A stretch of DNA of 42,642 bases. Source: Microcoleus sp. LEGE 07076 (lineage in GTDB: Bacteria > Cyanobacteriota > Cyanobacteriia > Cyanobacteriales > Microcoleaceae). The stretch covers positions 1 through 42,642 of the forward strand of contig NZ_JADEWV010000034.1 of the NCBI RefSeq assembly GCF_015207455.1. Reading direction: 5' to 3'. A model generated the notes under the pieces. It was not told the DNA's origin and did not search any database. It saw only the letters and a list, made by a program, of their open reading frames with translations. This document shows, piece after piece, positions 8,982-17,378 of this stretch; position 1 is the first letter of the stretch, and every line of letters starts with the position of its first letter. Both the position numbers and the translations under genes were made by a program.

Positions 8982-9777
8982 ACTGACTGAGTTTCTTGAT
9001 GGCGCGAGTCAGACGCTGTAAATAAGGCTTGACAATTTCTTGATTTTGCTGCTGCAATTGGGAAACTTGCTGCTGCAAATGCTGAATCTCGGTTTGGAGT
9101 GTGGCTGCGTCTATTGTCGGTCGATCGAGCAAATCCTGCAATTGTTTCACAGAGCCTTGAATTTCATTCAAATCTACTTGGGTGGATTGCTCCTGCAACT
9201 GAGCTGTAATAGTTTTCACCTCAGTTAACTTTTCGTCCATCAATAAAAATCGGACGTTGACATTTCCCCAATCATGCTCTGTGAGGGCGCTATTTTCCAA
9301 AAACCCGAGTTTTTGCTGCAAATCCGACAGGATGGCGTAGAGTTCATCAGAATCGGCAGGTAGCGCCTGCGCTTGGCGTTCGAGGGATGCTACGGCAGCT
9401 TGCAACTCGGCGATGGCGCTCGATTCCAAGCCGAGGAGTTTTTGTTTCAAGTCGGAGACGGCGGTGTAGAGTTCCGCAGGTTCTCCAGGTAGAAGCTGAA
9501 TTTGCCGCGATCGACCTTCTGCTGCGGCCTGTAGCTCCGCGAGCGCAGAATTTGCCTTTAGTTGCATTTGTTGCTCGAAACGCTGGCGATTGGCGATATT
9601 CAGCGATATGGCTGCGGTTAAGGGGGCTGCCGCGTAGAGAATTTGCCCTGACAATCCCGCAGCAATCGTGCCAATCGCTGAACCGGCAACAGAGGCGTAC
9701 TCTGCCAATTCTAGCCAATCCGGCTGGTTCGTGGAATTTTTCAAAGCTGGGAATGATGCTTTTTCAATTTTCTGCAT
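8980..9777 (-). CDS. Hypothetical coiled-coil protein with hydrophobic N-terminal segment
   Basis: 265 aa, no recognised family. Residues about 27-62 form a small-residue-rich hydrophobic stretch (ASVAGSAIGTIAAGLSGQIL) that could be one or two membrane helices. From about 70 on it is Gln/Leu-rich coiled coil. A ~46-residue unit is duplicated: SALAELQAAAEG...DLKQKLLGLESS and SAIAELQAAVAS...DLQQKLGFLENS. The last three codons and the TAG stop lie in a TGACTAC heptad tract, so the exact C-terminus depends on repeat length. The gene stands alone, convergent with the permease. Role unknown. Confidence 0.75.
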   Translation of the reverse strand: MQKIEKASFPALKNSTNQPDWLELAEYASVAGSAIGTIAAGLSGQILYAAAPLTAAISLNIANRQRFEQQMQLKANSALAELQAAAEGRSRQIQLLPGEPAELYTAVSDLKQKLLGLESSAIAELQAAVASLERQAQALPADSDELYAILSDLQQKLGFLENSALTEHDWGNVNVRFLLMDEKLTEVKTITAQLQEQSTQVDLNEIQGSVKQLQDLLDRPTIDAATLQTEIQHLQQQVSQLQQQNQEIVKPYLQRLTRAIKKLSQ

Positions 9778-10082
9778 AGCCTTTTAGTCGTAGTCTGATA
9801 GATGGCGATAGGGACATGATAAAAGCGATCGGCAAATAAATCTGGGCTCTTTGTCAAATTTTCGGGATTGTCAGAGGTTTATTGACACTGGTTTCAACAA
9901 AGAATCCAACTTTCGCGAAGTTCCCAACCCGCTGGCTGAGTATATCTTCCCCAATCTCCAATCTAACATCTCAAATCCTGTGACTTCTGCCGAAGGCCGA
10001 CGGATGAGCGTGAGTGTCCTCAAAGCGGCCGCTGTCGGGTAAAATGCAGAATGCGCGGCTGTCTGTCAGGAGTATATATAAA
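9778..10082. other. Intergenic region upstream of the 108-aa gene
   Basis: 305 bases with no convincing gene. It must hold promoters for the divergent coiled-coil and 108-aa genes. A possible -10 TAAAAT is at 10040-10045 and a good ribosome-binding site, AGGAG, is at 10068-10072. Nothing else was recognised. Confidence 0.4.
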
Positions 10083-10409
10083 ATGGGTCTCAAGATTATT
10101 CAAAGCTACGATAACAGTTTTGTCCTCGAACCGAATGCTAAAGCTGCACTGTTCGGTTTGTTAACGGGTGAAAACTTTCTCCAACAAGTAGCGGTGCAAT
10201 TGCAGTGTTCGCGGATTGAGTTTGCTGAGTTACTTTTTGTGCCAGTACCCTACAGTAGCGACACGCCGAAGGGAATGCCTGCTGAATTTGAAAAGTATCA
10301 CGAATCGATCGATTTTGCGATCGTCAACGTCCCGCCCAATTTCATGTTCCAAGCCAAAATATTTAAACCCAGCCGCCTCTGTGCCGTTTATCGCGTTTTT
10401 AAGAGTTAG
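10083..10409 (+). CDS. Unknown 108-aa protein upstream of a GIY-YIG gene
   Basis: Small soluble protein, MGLKIIQSYDNSF..., with no recognised domain. The start at 10083 is supported by AGGAG at 10068-10072, ten bases upstream, and by the drop in coding character before it; an upstream in-frame start would add 23 unlikely residues. It has mixed alpha/beta composition with a PVPYSSDTPKGMP loop. It is followed after 66 nt by a GIY-YIG family gene in the same direction, so the two may be co-transcribed. Function unknown. Confidence 0.7.
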   Translation: MGLKIIQSYDNSFVLEPNAKAALFGLLTGENFLQQVAVQLQCSRIEFAELLFVPVPYSSDTPKGMPAEFEKYHESIDFAIVNVPPNFMFQAKIFKPSRLCAVYRVFKS

Positions 10410-10433
10410 GTAAAGGTGGGTTAATTTGTGGTT

Positions 10434-10473
10434 TAATCTAAAATCTAAAATCTAAAATCTAAAATCTAAAATC
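10434..10473. repeat. CTAAAAT heptad tract before a start codon
   Basis: About five tandem CTAAAAT units end three bases before the ATG of the GIY-YIG gene (10476), occupying the ribosome-binding region. Confidence 0.85.
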
Positions 10474-10475
10474 GG

Positions 10476-11015
10476 ATGACAGAAGACATTCACCCTCTCG
10501 CCAGCTTAGAATTCTTTCCGTACATTGACTCAGAGGGAAAATTGCCCGAGTTTGTTCAGGGAAAAATCGGCGTTTATGCAATTTTTGACAGCGAGAAAGT
10601 GCTGCAATTTGTCGGCTATTCTCGCGATACTTACCTCAGCCTGAAACAGCATTTGGTACGCCAAACCGAATATTGCTATTGGTTGAAAGTTCAAATTATA
10701 GATCGACCCAGCCGCACTATACTAGAAAACATCCGATCGAGTTGGATTGCTGAAAACGGCTCGCAGCCGGAGGGTAACGGTGCGGGTGCGGCCAAGTGGA
10801 ACGATCCCATCGACACCAAAACTGTGATGACGGCCCAAGAAGTGGCAAATTATGAAGGTATTGTCGCCGATGAACTTGCTAAAGATAAATTGCTAAAAAA
10901 TGTAGCGCGCCGGGTGGAAAATGAAATTTTATCGCTGCTCAAAGCTCGCGGTGTAACTGAAGAAATCCGGTTTAATCCCAAGTTGAAAACTAGCGGATTG
11001 CTGGATTTAAAGTAA
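10476..11015 (+). CDS. GIY-YIG-fold family protein
   Basis: 179 aa. The N-terminal half carries a degenerate GIY-YIG core: GVYAIF at about 32-37 and FVGYSRD at about 46-52. A downstream helix, ENIRSSWIAENG (about 88-99), supplies a conserved Arg and Glu in the places used by GIY-YIG nucleases. The C-terminal half is helical and charged. Family members cleave DNA by a single metal, but this cyanobacterial branch is uncharacterised and may have another role. The start codon directly follows a CTAAAAT heptad tract and has no clear Shine-Dalgarno. It may be co-transcribed with the 108-aa gene. Confidence 0.7.
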   Translation: MTEDIHPLASLEFFPYIDSEGKLPEFVQGKIGVYAIFDSEKVLQFVGYSRDTYLSLKQHLVRQTEYCYWLKVQIIDRPSRTILENIRSSWIAENGSQPEGNGAGAAKWNDPIDTKTVMTAQEVANYEGIVADELAKDKLLKNVARRVENEILSLLKARGVTEEIRFNPKLKTSGLLDLK

Positions 11016-11034
11016 TCTTATTCTGTTCTCTGCA

Positions 11035-11322
11035 TCTGCGTGCATCAGCGTCTATCAATTGTCATCTGCGGTTCAGAAATTATCTTTTTTTTTACCGCAG
11101 ATACGGACAGATGAACGCAGATGAACGCAGATGAATGAGATTGATTTTGGTGGAAGATGATTCGGTGGTTGTTGAGTGGATTTGACAATAGGGAATCTGC
11201 GTGAATCGGCGTTTATCAATTGTCATCTGCGGTTGCAAAATTATCTTTTTTTTTACCGCAGATACGGGCAGATGAACGCAGATTCACGCAGATGAATGAG
11301 ATTGATTTTAGTGGCAGATGAT
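11035..11322. repeat. Two direct copies of a 127-bp hairpin-forming repeat
   Basis: Copies at 11035-11161 and 11196-11322 have equal length and are nearly identical. Each contains ATCTGCGGTT..., a run of T, then ACCGCAGAT, so each can fold on itself, plus tandem GATGAACGCA units. They are separated by a 34-bp sequence (11162-11195) that reappears at 11429-11462. The region 11016-11490 holds no gene. Such ACCGCAGAT elements are common interspersed repeats in cyanobacteria. Confidence 0.85.
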
Positions 11323-11428
11323 ATCATTTCCGTTAGCATCGTCCTGTATTCATTTCTCTCTGATCTCTCTGTGTTCTCTGTGTTCTAGTAAGGTTAAATC
11401 ATTCCGATGCAACCGGAAACGATATGAA

Positions 11429-11462
11429 TCGGTGGTTGTTGAGTGGATTTGACAATAGGGAA
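11429..11462. repeat. Second copy of the 34-bp spacer repeat
   Basis: Identical to 11162-11195 (starts TCGGTGGTTGTTGAG, ends CAATAGGGAA). It lies just past the 3' end of the hybrid kinase gene. Together with the 127-bp copies it suggests past segmental duplication. Confidence 0.8.
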
Positions 11463-11490
11463 ATGATATTATTTGTGGGTTCGATCGACC

Positions 11491-14400
11491 TTACTGCGAA
11501 TTTGTTAACTTTGCTAAAACGGCGGCGAATCGAGCCGGATCGATCGGCTTTGCTAAATGTTCGTCGTAACCGGCCGCGATCGCCCGATCTCGGTCTTGTT
11601 GGCTAGCATAAGCTGTCAGCGCTACCGCCGGCAAGCGCTTGATTTTGTCAGATTCGGACGATCGCACTTTGCCGATCAGCGAGTAGCCGTCCTCAACGGG
11701 CATCCCGATGTCGCTGACTAGAATATCCGGCGGCGACTGCTGCAAAATGTCGATCGCCTCGTCAGCCGAAGCAGCGGCTGTCGCCTGCGCCCCCCACTGT
11801 TCGAGGGCCACAATCAAAAACTCCCGGTTGTCGGGTTCGTCGTCAACAACTAACACTTTTAAACCGGCCAACATCGCCGCCGGACGCATTTGAGGGGCTT
11901 TCTTTTCCTCTCTCAACTGTCGCTGCTGACGGCTCCGCTGTTTGAGCGGCAGCATGACGGTGAATGTCGCACCCCTGTCTTTACCTGGACTTTCGGCGCT
12001 TACAGTGCCGCCGTGGAGTTCCACCAAGTGCCGGACGATCGCCAATCCCAGTCCCAAACCGCTGTCAGCCCTTGTAATTGAGCCGTCTGCTTGTCGGAAG
12101 CGATCGAACACGTAGGGCAGAAACTCGGCAGAAATGCCTTTTCCGGTATCGCTGACACTAATTTGCAGGTAATTGGGCGATGGGGAATCAGCCACAGCTA
12201 GCGCCGACAAACGCAGTTTCACGGTTCCGCCCGCTGGCGTAAACTTGACGGCGTTTGTCAGCAAATTCGAGACTACCTGCTGCAACCTCTGGTTATCGCC
12301 CCACATCAAACTGACTGCGGGGTCTAATTCAGAAGAAACCGTGACAGACTTAGCCTGGGCGGCGAACATGACTGAACTCAGAGCAATTTCGATCGTCTTT
12401 GACATGACGAACCAGCCGGGTTTGATCGCTAGCTTGCCTTGAATAATCCGGGAAACGTCGAGCAAATCTTCGACTAGCTGCGCCTGTACCCTTGACTGAC
12501 GCTCGATCGCTTCCAAACCGCAAGCTAAAGAATTTTCCGTGTACGGGCGGCTGCGGAGTATCTGCGCCCAGCCCAGAATCGCGTTGAGAGGCGTGCGGAG
12601 TTCGTGGGAAAGCGTGGCGAGAAACTCGTCTTTCAGGCCGTTGATGGCTTCTGCTTGGGCCCTGGCTGCTTGTTCGCGATCGAGCAACTGAGCGAGTTCT
12701 GCCTCGACTTGCTTGCGATCGCTGATGTCGGCGACGATCGACATACAGTTTATGTTGCCTTTAGCGTCGCGGACTGGAGTTGCCCACAAACCGATGTCGA
12801 TCGAGGTACCGTCTTTCCGTTGGCGCTGGGTTTCCATGCCCGCGATCGCCTTTCCTTGACTAATTTTTTGCAACTTAGCGCTGAATTCCTCCCGCTTGTC
12901 TGCGGGAATGGAGGGCAAAAATTGACCTGTCACCTCTGATTCTGACCAGCCAAAAATCCTCTCGGCGGCTGGGTTCCACATTTTCACAATCCCGTCGTCG
13001 GCGCTAACAACGGTAATTCCTAGGGGACAAGCTTGGATCAAAGCTTCCAAAGTTTGGTTGGTTTCCGATCGCGCTGCTTCTGCTTGTTTGCGATCGGTGA
13101 TATCCACGTTCACCCCGATCGCCCGCTGGGGCAAACCCCGGTCGTTCTGAAACACCTTAGCCCTGCAAGCAATCCAGCCGACGCTGCTGTCTGGGCGGCA
13201 GATGCGGAACTCAATGTTTAATTCTTCCCCGGATGCTGCGGCCGCCTGCAACTGCTGTTGAGTGAAAGCGCGATCGTCTGGATGCACCATTGCCAGCAAA
13301 TTCTGATAGCTGCTGTCGAAACCGCCGACTGGTAGTCCGTACAAAGCCTCTAACTCCGGCGTACACGCGAGTTCGTCGGTTTCGACGTTCCATTCAAAAG
13401 TTCCGATTTTGCCTGCTTGCTGAGCGATTTGCAGCCGTTCTTGATTGTTTTTGAGTTCTGCTTCCACTCGGGAGACTTCGGTCAAGTCGATGTAAAATGC
13501 GACGATCGTCTCTGGTTCGCCCTTGTCCGGGCACAAAGTCGTCCCGCCCATCAGCAGCGGCACGCGGCTGCCGTCTTTGCGGATGTACTCTTTCTTGAAA
13601 GGAGTTGCGACTCCCGATGCCCGCAGTTCCCCGGCCGCCTTGGCGTCGAGGTGCAGGTATTCGGAGGGGGTCATCCTGTCCCAGCGCATTTGACCCGAGA
13701 GCAAGTCCGATCGGGTGTAGCCCACCATGTTCAGCAGGCAGTCGTTGGCGTAGGCGATGCGGCCGCTAAAATCTCCGATCGCAACTCCGAAAATATTGGA
13801 ATCTAACAGCCTCCGAAATAAAGCTTCGCTTTGCTGGATTACCCGTTTTGCTTGGTTGCGATCGGTGATTTCGGCAACTACGCTGCTGACACCCAACAGC
13901 GTTCCCCATTCATCGCACACGGGGTAAAAGCTGACTTGCCAATCCCGCACAACTCCCGGCTGTTGAAGGGTTGCGGCCTTAAGTTCCAAGTCGAGCACGG
14001 GGGTTTGCGTAGCGAGCACTTGGCGGTAAATCGGCTCTACCAGATCGGCAAGTTCCGGTATCGCTTCTCTGACGGTGCGCCCGAGGTGCTCGGCGATCGA
14101 TCGGCCGTTGATCTGAGCGAGGCATTCGTTCATGCGGATGTAGCGCAAATTGGTATCGACAAAGCACAGCCCGACTGGTGTGGTGTTGTAAACTAAGTCG
14201 AGTTCTGCTAGTTGGCGGCGAATGCGTGTTTCGTTTTCTCGGATCTGGTTTTGGGCTTGTTTGCGATCGGTGATATCGAACACGAAGAACGATCCTTTGT
14301 CTGTGGATCCTTCCAAAATTCCGGCACCGATAAAAATTGGGAAGCGCGTCCCATCTTTGCGGATGAATTCTTTTTCATAAGGCTCGCAACTTCCTGCGGC

Positions 14401-17004
14401 TGCGACTTGCGCTACAGCGACGCGATCGAGTTCTGCATATTCCGGCGGCGTGAGATCCAGCCAGCGGATCTGTCCCGAAACTAACTCTGCTCTGGTATAT
14501 CCGATCATTTCCAAGAAAGCGTCGTTAGCTTCAGTAATTTGACCGCCCGCATCCCAGAAACCGATGCCCATCATGTTAGATTCTACCACGCTGCGGAAGC
14601 GTTTTTCGCTTTCTTTCAAAGCTATTTCGGTTTGTTTTGCCGCGGTAATATCTGCGAGAATTATACCCGCGCCGATGATTTCTCCCCTTTCATTTTTGAC
14701 TGGGTAGTAGTTGGCGAGCCAATAGCCGAACTCTCCTTGTTTTCCACGATTTTCGCCGCTAATTTCTACGTTTAAAACCGATTCGCCGGAGTCGAGAACT
14801 TGCTGAATTATTAATGCAAATTTGGGGGCAGATTCTGGGAACAATTGGCGGAAGTCTTTACCGAGATGCTGCGCGGCAGACAAACCGTTGAGTTCTGCTA
14901 ACACTTGATTGATGCGGATGAAGCGCATTTCGCGATCGAGAAAGCAAATCGCCAGGGGAGATGCTTCTAGGAGCGAGTCAATTAAGGCAAACGATTGCGC
15001 TGTTTGAGATAGTGCTTGTTGCGCTTCTGCATAAAGTCTGGCATTGTCTAGGGCAAAAGCGACATGGTATGCTAAATCTTCTAACATTGCCATGTCTTGG
15101 GAATTGTAGCGACTACCAGATTTAGATGTAAAGCAGGTAACAGCACCCATTACCCGCCCGCGGGCTAAGATCGGTACACAAGCGTGGGAGCCGAGATCGA
15201 GCGAGCGCAATGTTTCCATTTCTGCTGTATCTTCGGCTGCTGCTGCTAAAATCTCCTCATCCACTTCGGCAATTAGTTCCGATTTTCCGGTGCGAATTAC
15301 CAGCGGATAGCCATTAACAGCATCAGGGGCGATCGGACTACGGATTGTCAACTTATTCAGAATATCAACCGCAGAGGCTTGGGCGTGAGCTACAGCTGCG
15401 AGGCGCACTTTTGAGTCGGTTTCGATCAAATGAATGCAGCACCCGTCAGCGATCGAATTTACTGCTAATTCTGCGACCTTTTGCAGCACCGTTTCCCCGT
15501 CAAATGTAGCAGTCAGGATTTTGCTCGCTTCTGCTAAAAATGCCGCTCGCTGCTGTTCTTTTTCCGCTTTTTCTCGAGCTGCTAGCTCGATTGTCAACTG
15601 CAATCTTTGAGTTTCTGCAACTTTTAGTTCTGTGATATCGCGGGCGACAATCAATGCCGATTCTGGTACGCCCTCTTTGTCAAATTCTGGAACTACGCGA
15701 GATTGATAACTTCTGATACCCTCGGTTGATTGCGCCTGAAATTCTATAATTTCTTCTCTACCTGTTTCTAAGACTTTGTGCAGGGTTTCATCCCACATCT
15801 GGCACTGTTCTGGCGGCATTCCTAGTTCTTGACTGGTTTTTCCCAGAAAAAATGAAACTGGTTTTCCTTGGCTTCTGGCAACTGCTTGATTGACATAAAT
15901 ATAACGCAGTTCTTTGTCCGTGCGGATAATCATATCTGGCGTATTTTCTAGCAGCGTTCTCAGTTGCTGTTCGCTACTAGACAAAGCTGCTTGCGCTTGT
16001 TGTCTTTCGGTGACATCTCGCACAGTGCCCACGTATCCGATGAGTTCGCCGGAGTCGGAGAACATCGGCGAGGAACAAACGTTAATCCAGCGGACAATCT
16101 CTTCTGCTGTTTGCAGGCGATATTCGATCGCATATTCCCCACCTTCGCGAGTATAATCCAGCCATCGACTCAATACGCGATCGCAGTCTTCCGGGTGAAT
16201 GCAATTCTCCCAACCGTTTCCTAAAAGTTCTGCCAAACTCAAGCCAAAAATCGCCTGAGCGCGCGGGTTTGCATAGGTGTAGCGCCCCTCGAAATCCGCC
16301 ATGAAAATCCCCATCGGCGAACAGGAACTCAAGCAGCGAAATCGTTCTTCTTGAGCTTGCAGTGCTTCTTTCGCTACTGTCAGTTCGGCCGTCCGCTGTT
16401 TGACGCGGTTTTCTAGCTCAGTGTAGGATGAAGCTAGGGCTATTTCTGCTGTTTTGCGATCGGTAATATCGATGCCAGTTGCTACCACATATTCTACTAA
16501 ACCCTCGCCATCGAGCATCACTGTATTAGACCAAGAAATGAAGCGCTGCTCGCCACTTTTAGTTCGCCAATAATTTTGATATTTGCTGTAAAATTTTTCC
16601 GAGTTTAGTTTGCTAAAAACTGTTTGCACTGGCTTTATTTCTTCTGGAATTAAGAACAAATCCCAAACATATTTATCCACCACTTCTGCCCTCGAGTAAT
16701 CGGTGGTTTTTTCGCAAGCTTGGTTGAACCGGACAATCCGTCCTTGGCTGTCAAGAACTACAATCAAGCAAGCCGTCGTGTCAATTACTTTTGAAATAAT
16801 CTGGCGTTCTATTTCTAGTTCTTGTTCAGCAGACTTTAAGCCGACATACCAAGCGCCAACCATTCCAGCGGCAAAAAGTAATATTGCAGGAGTTGCCTGG
16901 AATGCAAAGACTAAGAGAGTTGTTAGCAGTAAGGCCGTGGCCGCGCTAAATGTAGCAATGCTGTAAGATTTAAGGGGTAAGGGCAAGACCTGAAACCGAC
17001 TCAT
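11491..17004 (-). CDS. Hybrid histidine kinase with nine PAS-like and one GAF domain
   Basis: 1,837 aa, the largest gene here. Two N-terminal membrane helices (about 14-50), then PAS-like repeats near 68-180, 220-335 and 346-470, GAF at about 480-650, and PAS-like repeats near 665-775, 800-915, 925-1040, 1053-1175, 1188-1300 and 1313-1430. The HisKA domain has phosphoacceptor His about 1467 in LSHELRTPLNA. The ATPase domain has NLLTNAVKF, SDTGKGIS and GLGLGLAIVRHL. A receiver domain at 1710-1830 has acceptor Asp about 1765 in VSDIGMP, with VVDDE, TAY and KP. Short coiled linkers with DITDRKQAE-type motifs join the sensors. It should autophosphorylate and relay to its own receiver; signals are unknown. 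The start MSRFQV is chosen because the 49 codons upstream are non-conserved in character. No partner regulator is adjacent. Confidence 0.93.
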   Translation of the reverse strand: MSRFQVLPLPLKSYSIATFSAATALLLTTLLVFAFQATPAILLFAAGMVGAWYVGLKSAEQELEIERQIISKVIDTTACLIVVLDSQGRIVRFNQACEKTTDYSRAEVVDKYVWDLFLIPEEIKPVQTVFSKLNSEKFYSKYQNYWRTKSGEQRFISWSNTVMLDGEGLVEYVVATGIDITDRKTAEIALASSYTELENRVKQRTAELTVAKEALQAQEERFRCLSSCSPMGIFMADFEGRYTYANPRAQAIFGLSLAELLGNGWENCIHPEDCDRVLSRWLDYTREGGEYAIEYRLQTAEEIVRWINVCSSPMFSDSGELIGYVGTVRDVTERQQAQAALSSSEQQLRTLLENTPDMIIRTDKELRYIYVNQAVARSQGKPVSFFLGKTSQELGMPPEQCQMWDETLHKVLETGREEIIEFQAQSTEGIRSYQSRVVPEFDKEGVPESALIVARDITELKVAETQRLQLTIELAAREKAEKEQQRAAFLAEASKILTATFDGETVLQKVAELAVNSIADGCCIHLIETDSKVRLAAVAHAQASAVDILNKLTIRSPIAPDAVNGYPLVIRTGKSELIAEVDEEILAAAAEDTAEMETLRSLDLGSHACVPILARGRVMGAVTCFTSKSGSRYNSQDMAMLEDLAYHVAFALDNARLYAEAQQALSQTAQSFALIDSLLEASPLAICFLDREMRFIRINQVLAELNGLSAAQHLGKDFRQLFPESAPKFALIIQQVLDSGESVLNVEISGENRGKQGEFGYWLANYYPVKNERGEIIGAGIILADITAAKQTEIALKESEKRFRSVVESNMMGIGFWDAGGQITEANDAFLEMIGYTRAELVSGQIRWLDLTPPEYAELDRVAVAQVAAAGSCEPYEKEFIRKDGTRFPIFIGAGILEGSTDKGSFFVFDITDRKQAQNQIRENETRIRRQLAELDLVYNTTPVGLCFVDTNLRYIRMNECLAQINGRSIAEHLGRTVREAIPELADLVEPIYRQVLATQTPVLDLELKAATLQQPGVVRDWQVSFYPVCDEWGTLLGVSSVVAEITDRNQAKRVIQQSEALFRRLLDSNIFGVAIGDFSGRIAYANDCLLNMVGYTRSDLLSGQMRWDRMTPSEYLHLDAKAAGELRASGVATPFKKEYIRKDGSRVPLLMGGTTLCPDKGEPETIVAFYIDLTEVSRVEAELKNNQERLQIAQQAGKIGTFEWNVETDELACTPELEALYGLPVGGFDSSYQNLLAMVHPDDRAFTQQQLQAAAASGEELNIEFRICRPDSSVGWIACRAKVFQNDRGLPQRAIGVNVDITDRKQAEAARSETNQTLEALIQACPLGITVVSADDGIVKMWNPAAERIFGWSESEVTGQFLPSIPADKREEFSAKLQKISQGKAIAGMETQRQRKDGTSIDIGLWATPVRDAKGNINCMSIVADISDRKQVEAELAQLLDREQAARAQAEAINGLKDEFLATLSHELRTPLNAILGWAQILRSRPYTENSLACGLEAIERQSRVQAQLVEDLLDVSRIIQGKLAIKPGWFVMSKTIEIALSSVMFAAQAKSVTVSSELDPAVSLMWGDNQRLQQVVSNLLTNAVKFTPAGGTVKLRLSALAVADSPSPNYLQISVSDTGKGISAEFLPYVFDRFRQADGSITRADSGLGLGLAIVRHLVELHGGTVSAESPGKDRGATFTVMLPLKQRSRQQRQLREEKKAPQMRPAAMLAGLKVLVVDDEPDNREFLIVALEQWGAQATAAASADEAIDILQQSPPDILVSDIGMPVEDGYSLIGKVRSSESDKIKRLPAVALTAYASQQDRDRAIAAGYDEHLAKPIDPARFAAVLAKLTNSQ

Positions 17005-17145
17005 TTTTGTTAACCTGTAGCGATGGCGCGATCGCACTATTTCTTCTGCTGCTGAAACAATATTGTTAAAATTAATAATAAGATTTGTATATACCAAACC
17101 AGATTTGTCTGGGATATGCCATCTTCCCAGAGACAGATTTACGGA

Positions 17146-17208
17146 AGTCAACAGTCAACAGTCAACAGTCAACAGTCAACAGTCAACAGTCAACAGTCAA
17201 CAGTCAAC
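17146..17208. repeat. Nine perfect AGTCAAC heptads
   Basis: AGTCAAC repeats nine times without error, followed by a degenerate unit and, from 17239, a CTCTCCCC-type pyrimidine tract. It lies in the 374-bp gap between the divergent hybrid kinase and GH2-like gene; the gap has no gene. Confidence 0.95.
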
Positions 17209-17378
17209 ACTCATCAGTCAGAAGCAAAATAGAATCTTTTTCCAACTCTCCCTCTCCCCATCTCCCACTCTCCCCCTCTCCCACTCCCCAGTCGCCGCAA
17301 CCAAGCAATTTAATTGGCAGCAGCTTATGATAGATCGAGGGACAAATTCGATCGGCGCATTTGGGGGAGAAACTTAAG

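Noticed and set aside
11035-11322. CRISPR-like array
   Set aside because: Only two 127-bp copies with internal palindromes and no regular short spacers; no cas genes are near.
17146-17208. Iterons of a replication origin
   Set aside because: Nine AGTCAAC units resemble iterons, but the same type of heptad occurs at many gene boundaries and no replication protein or AT-rich unwinding region is nearby.
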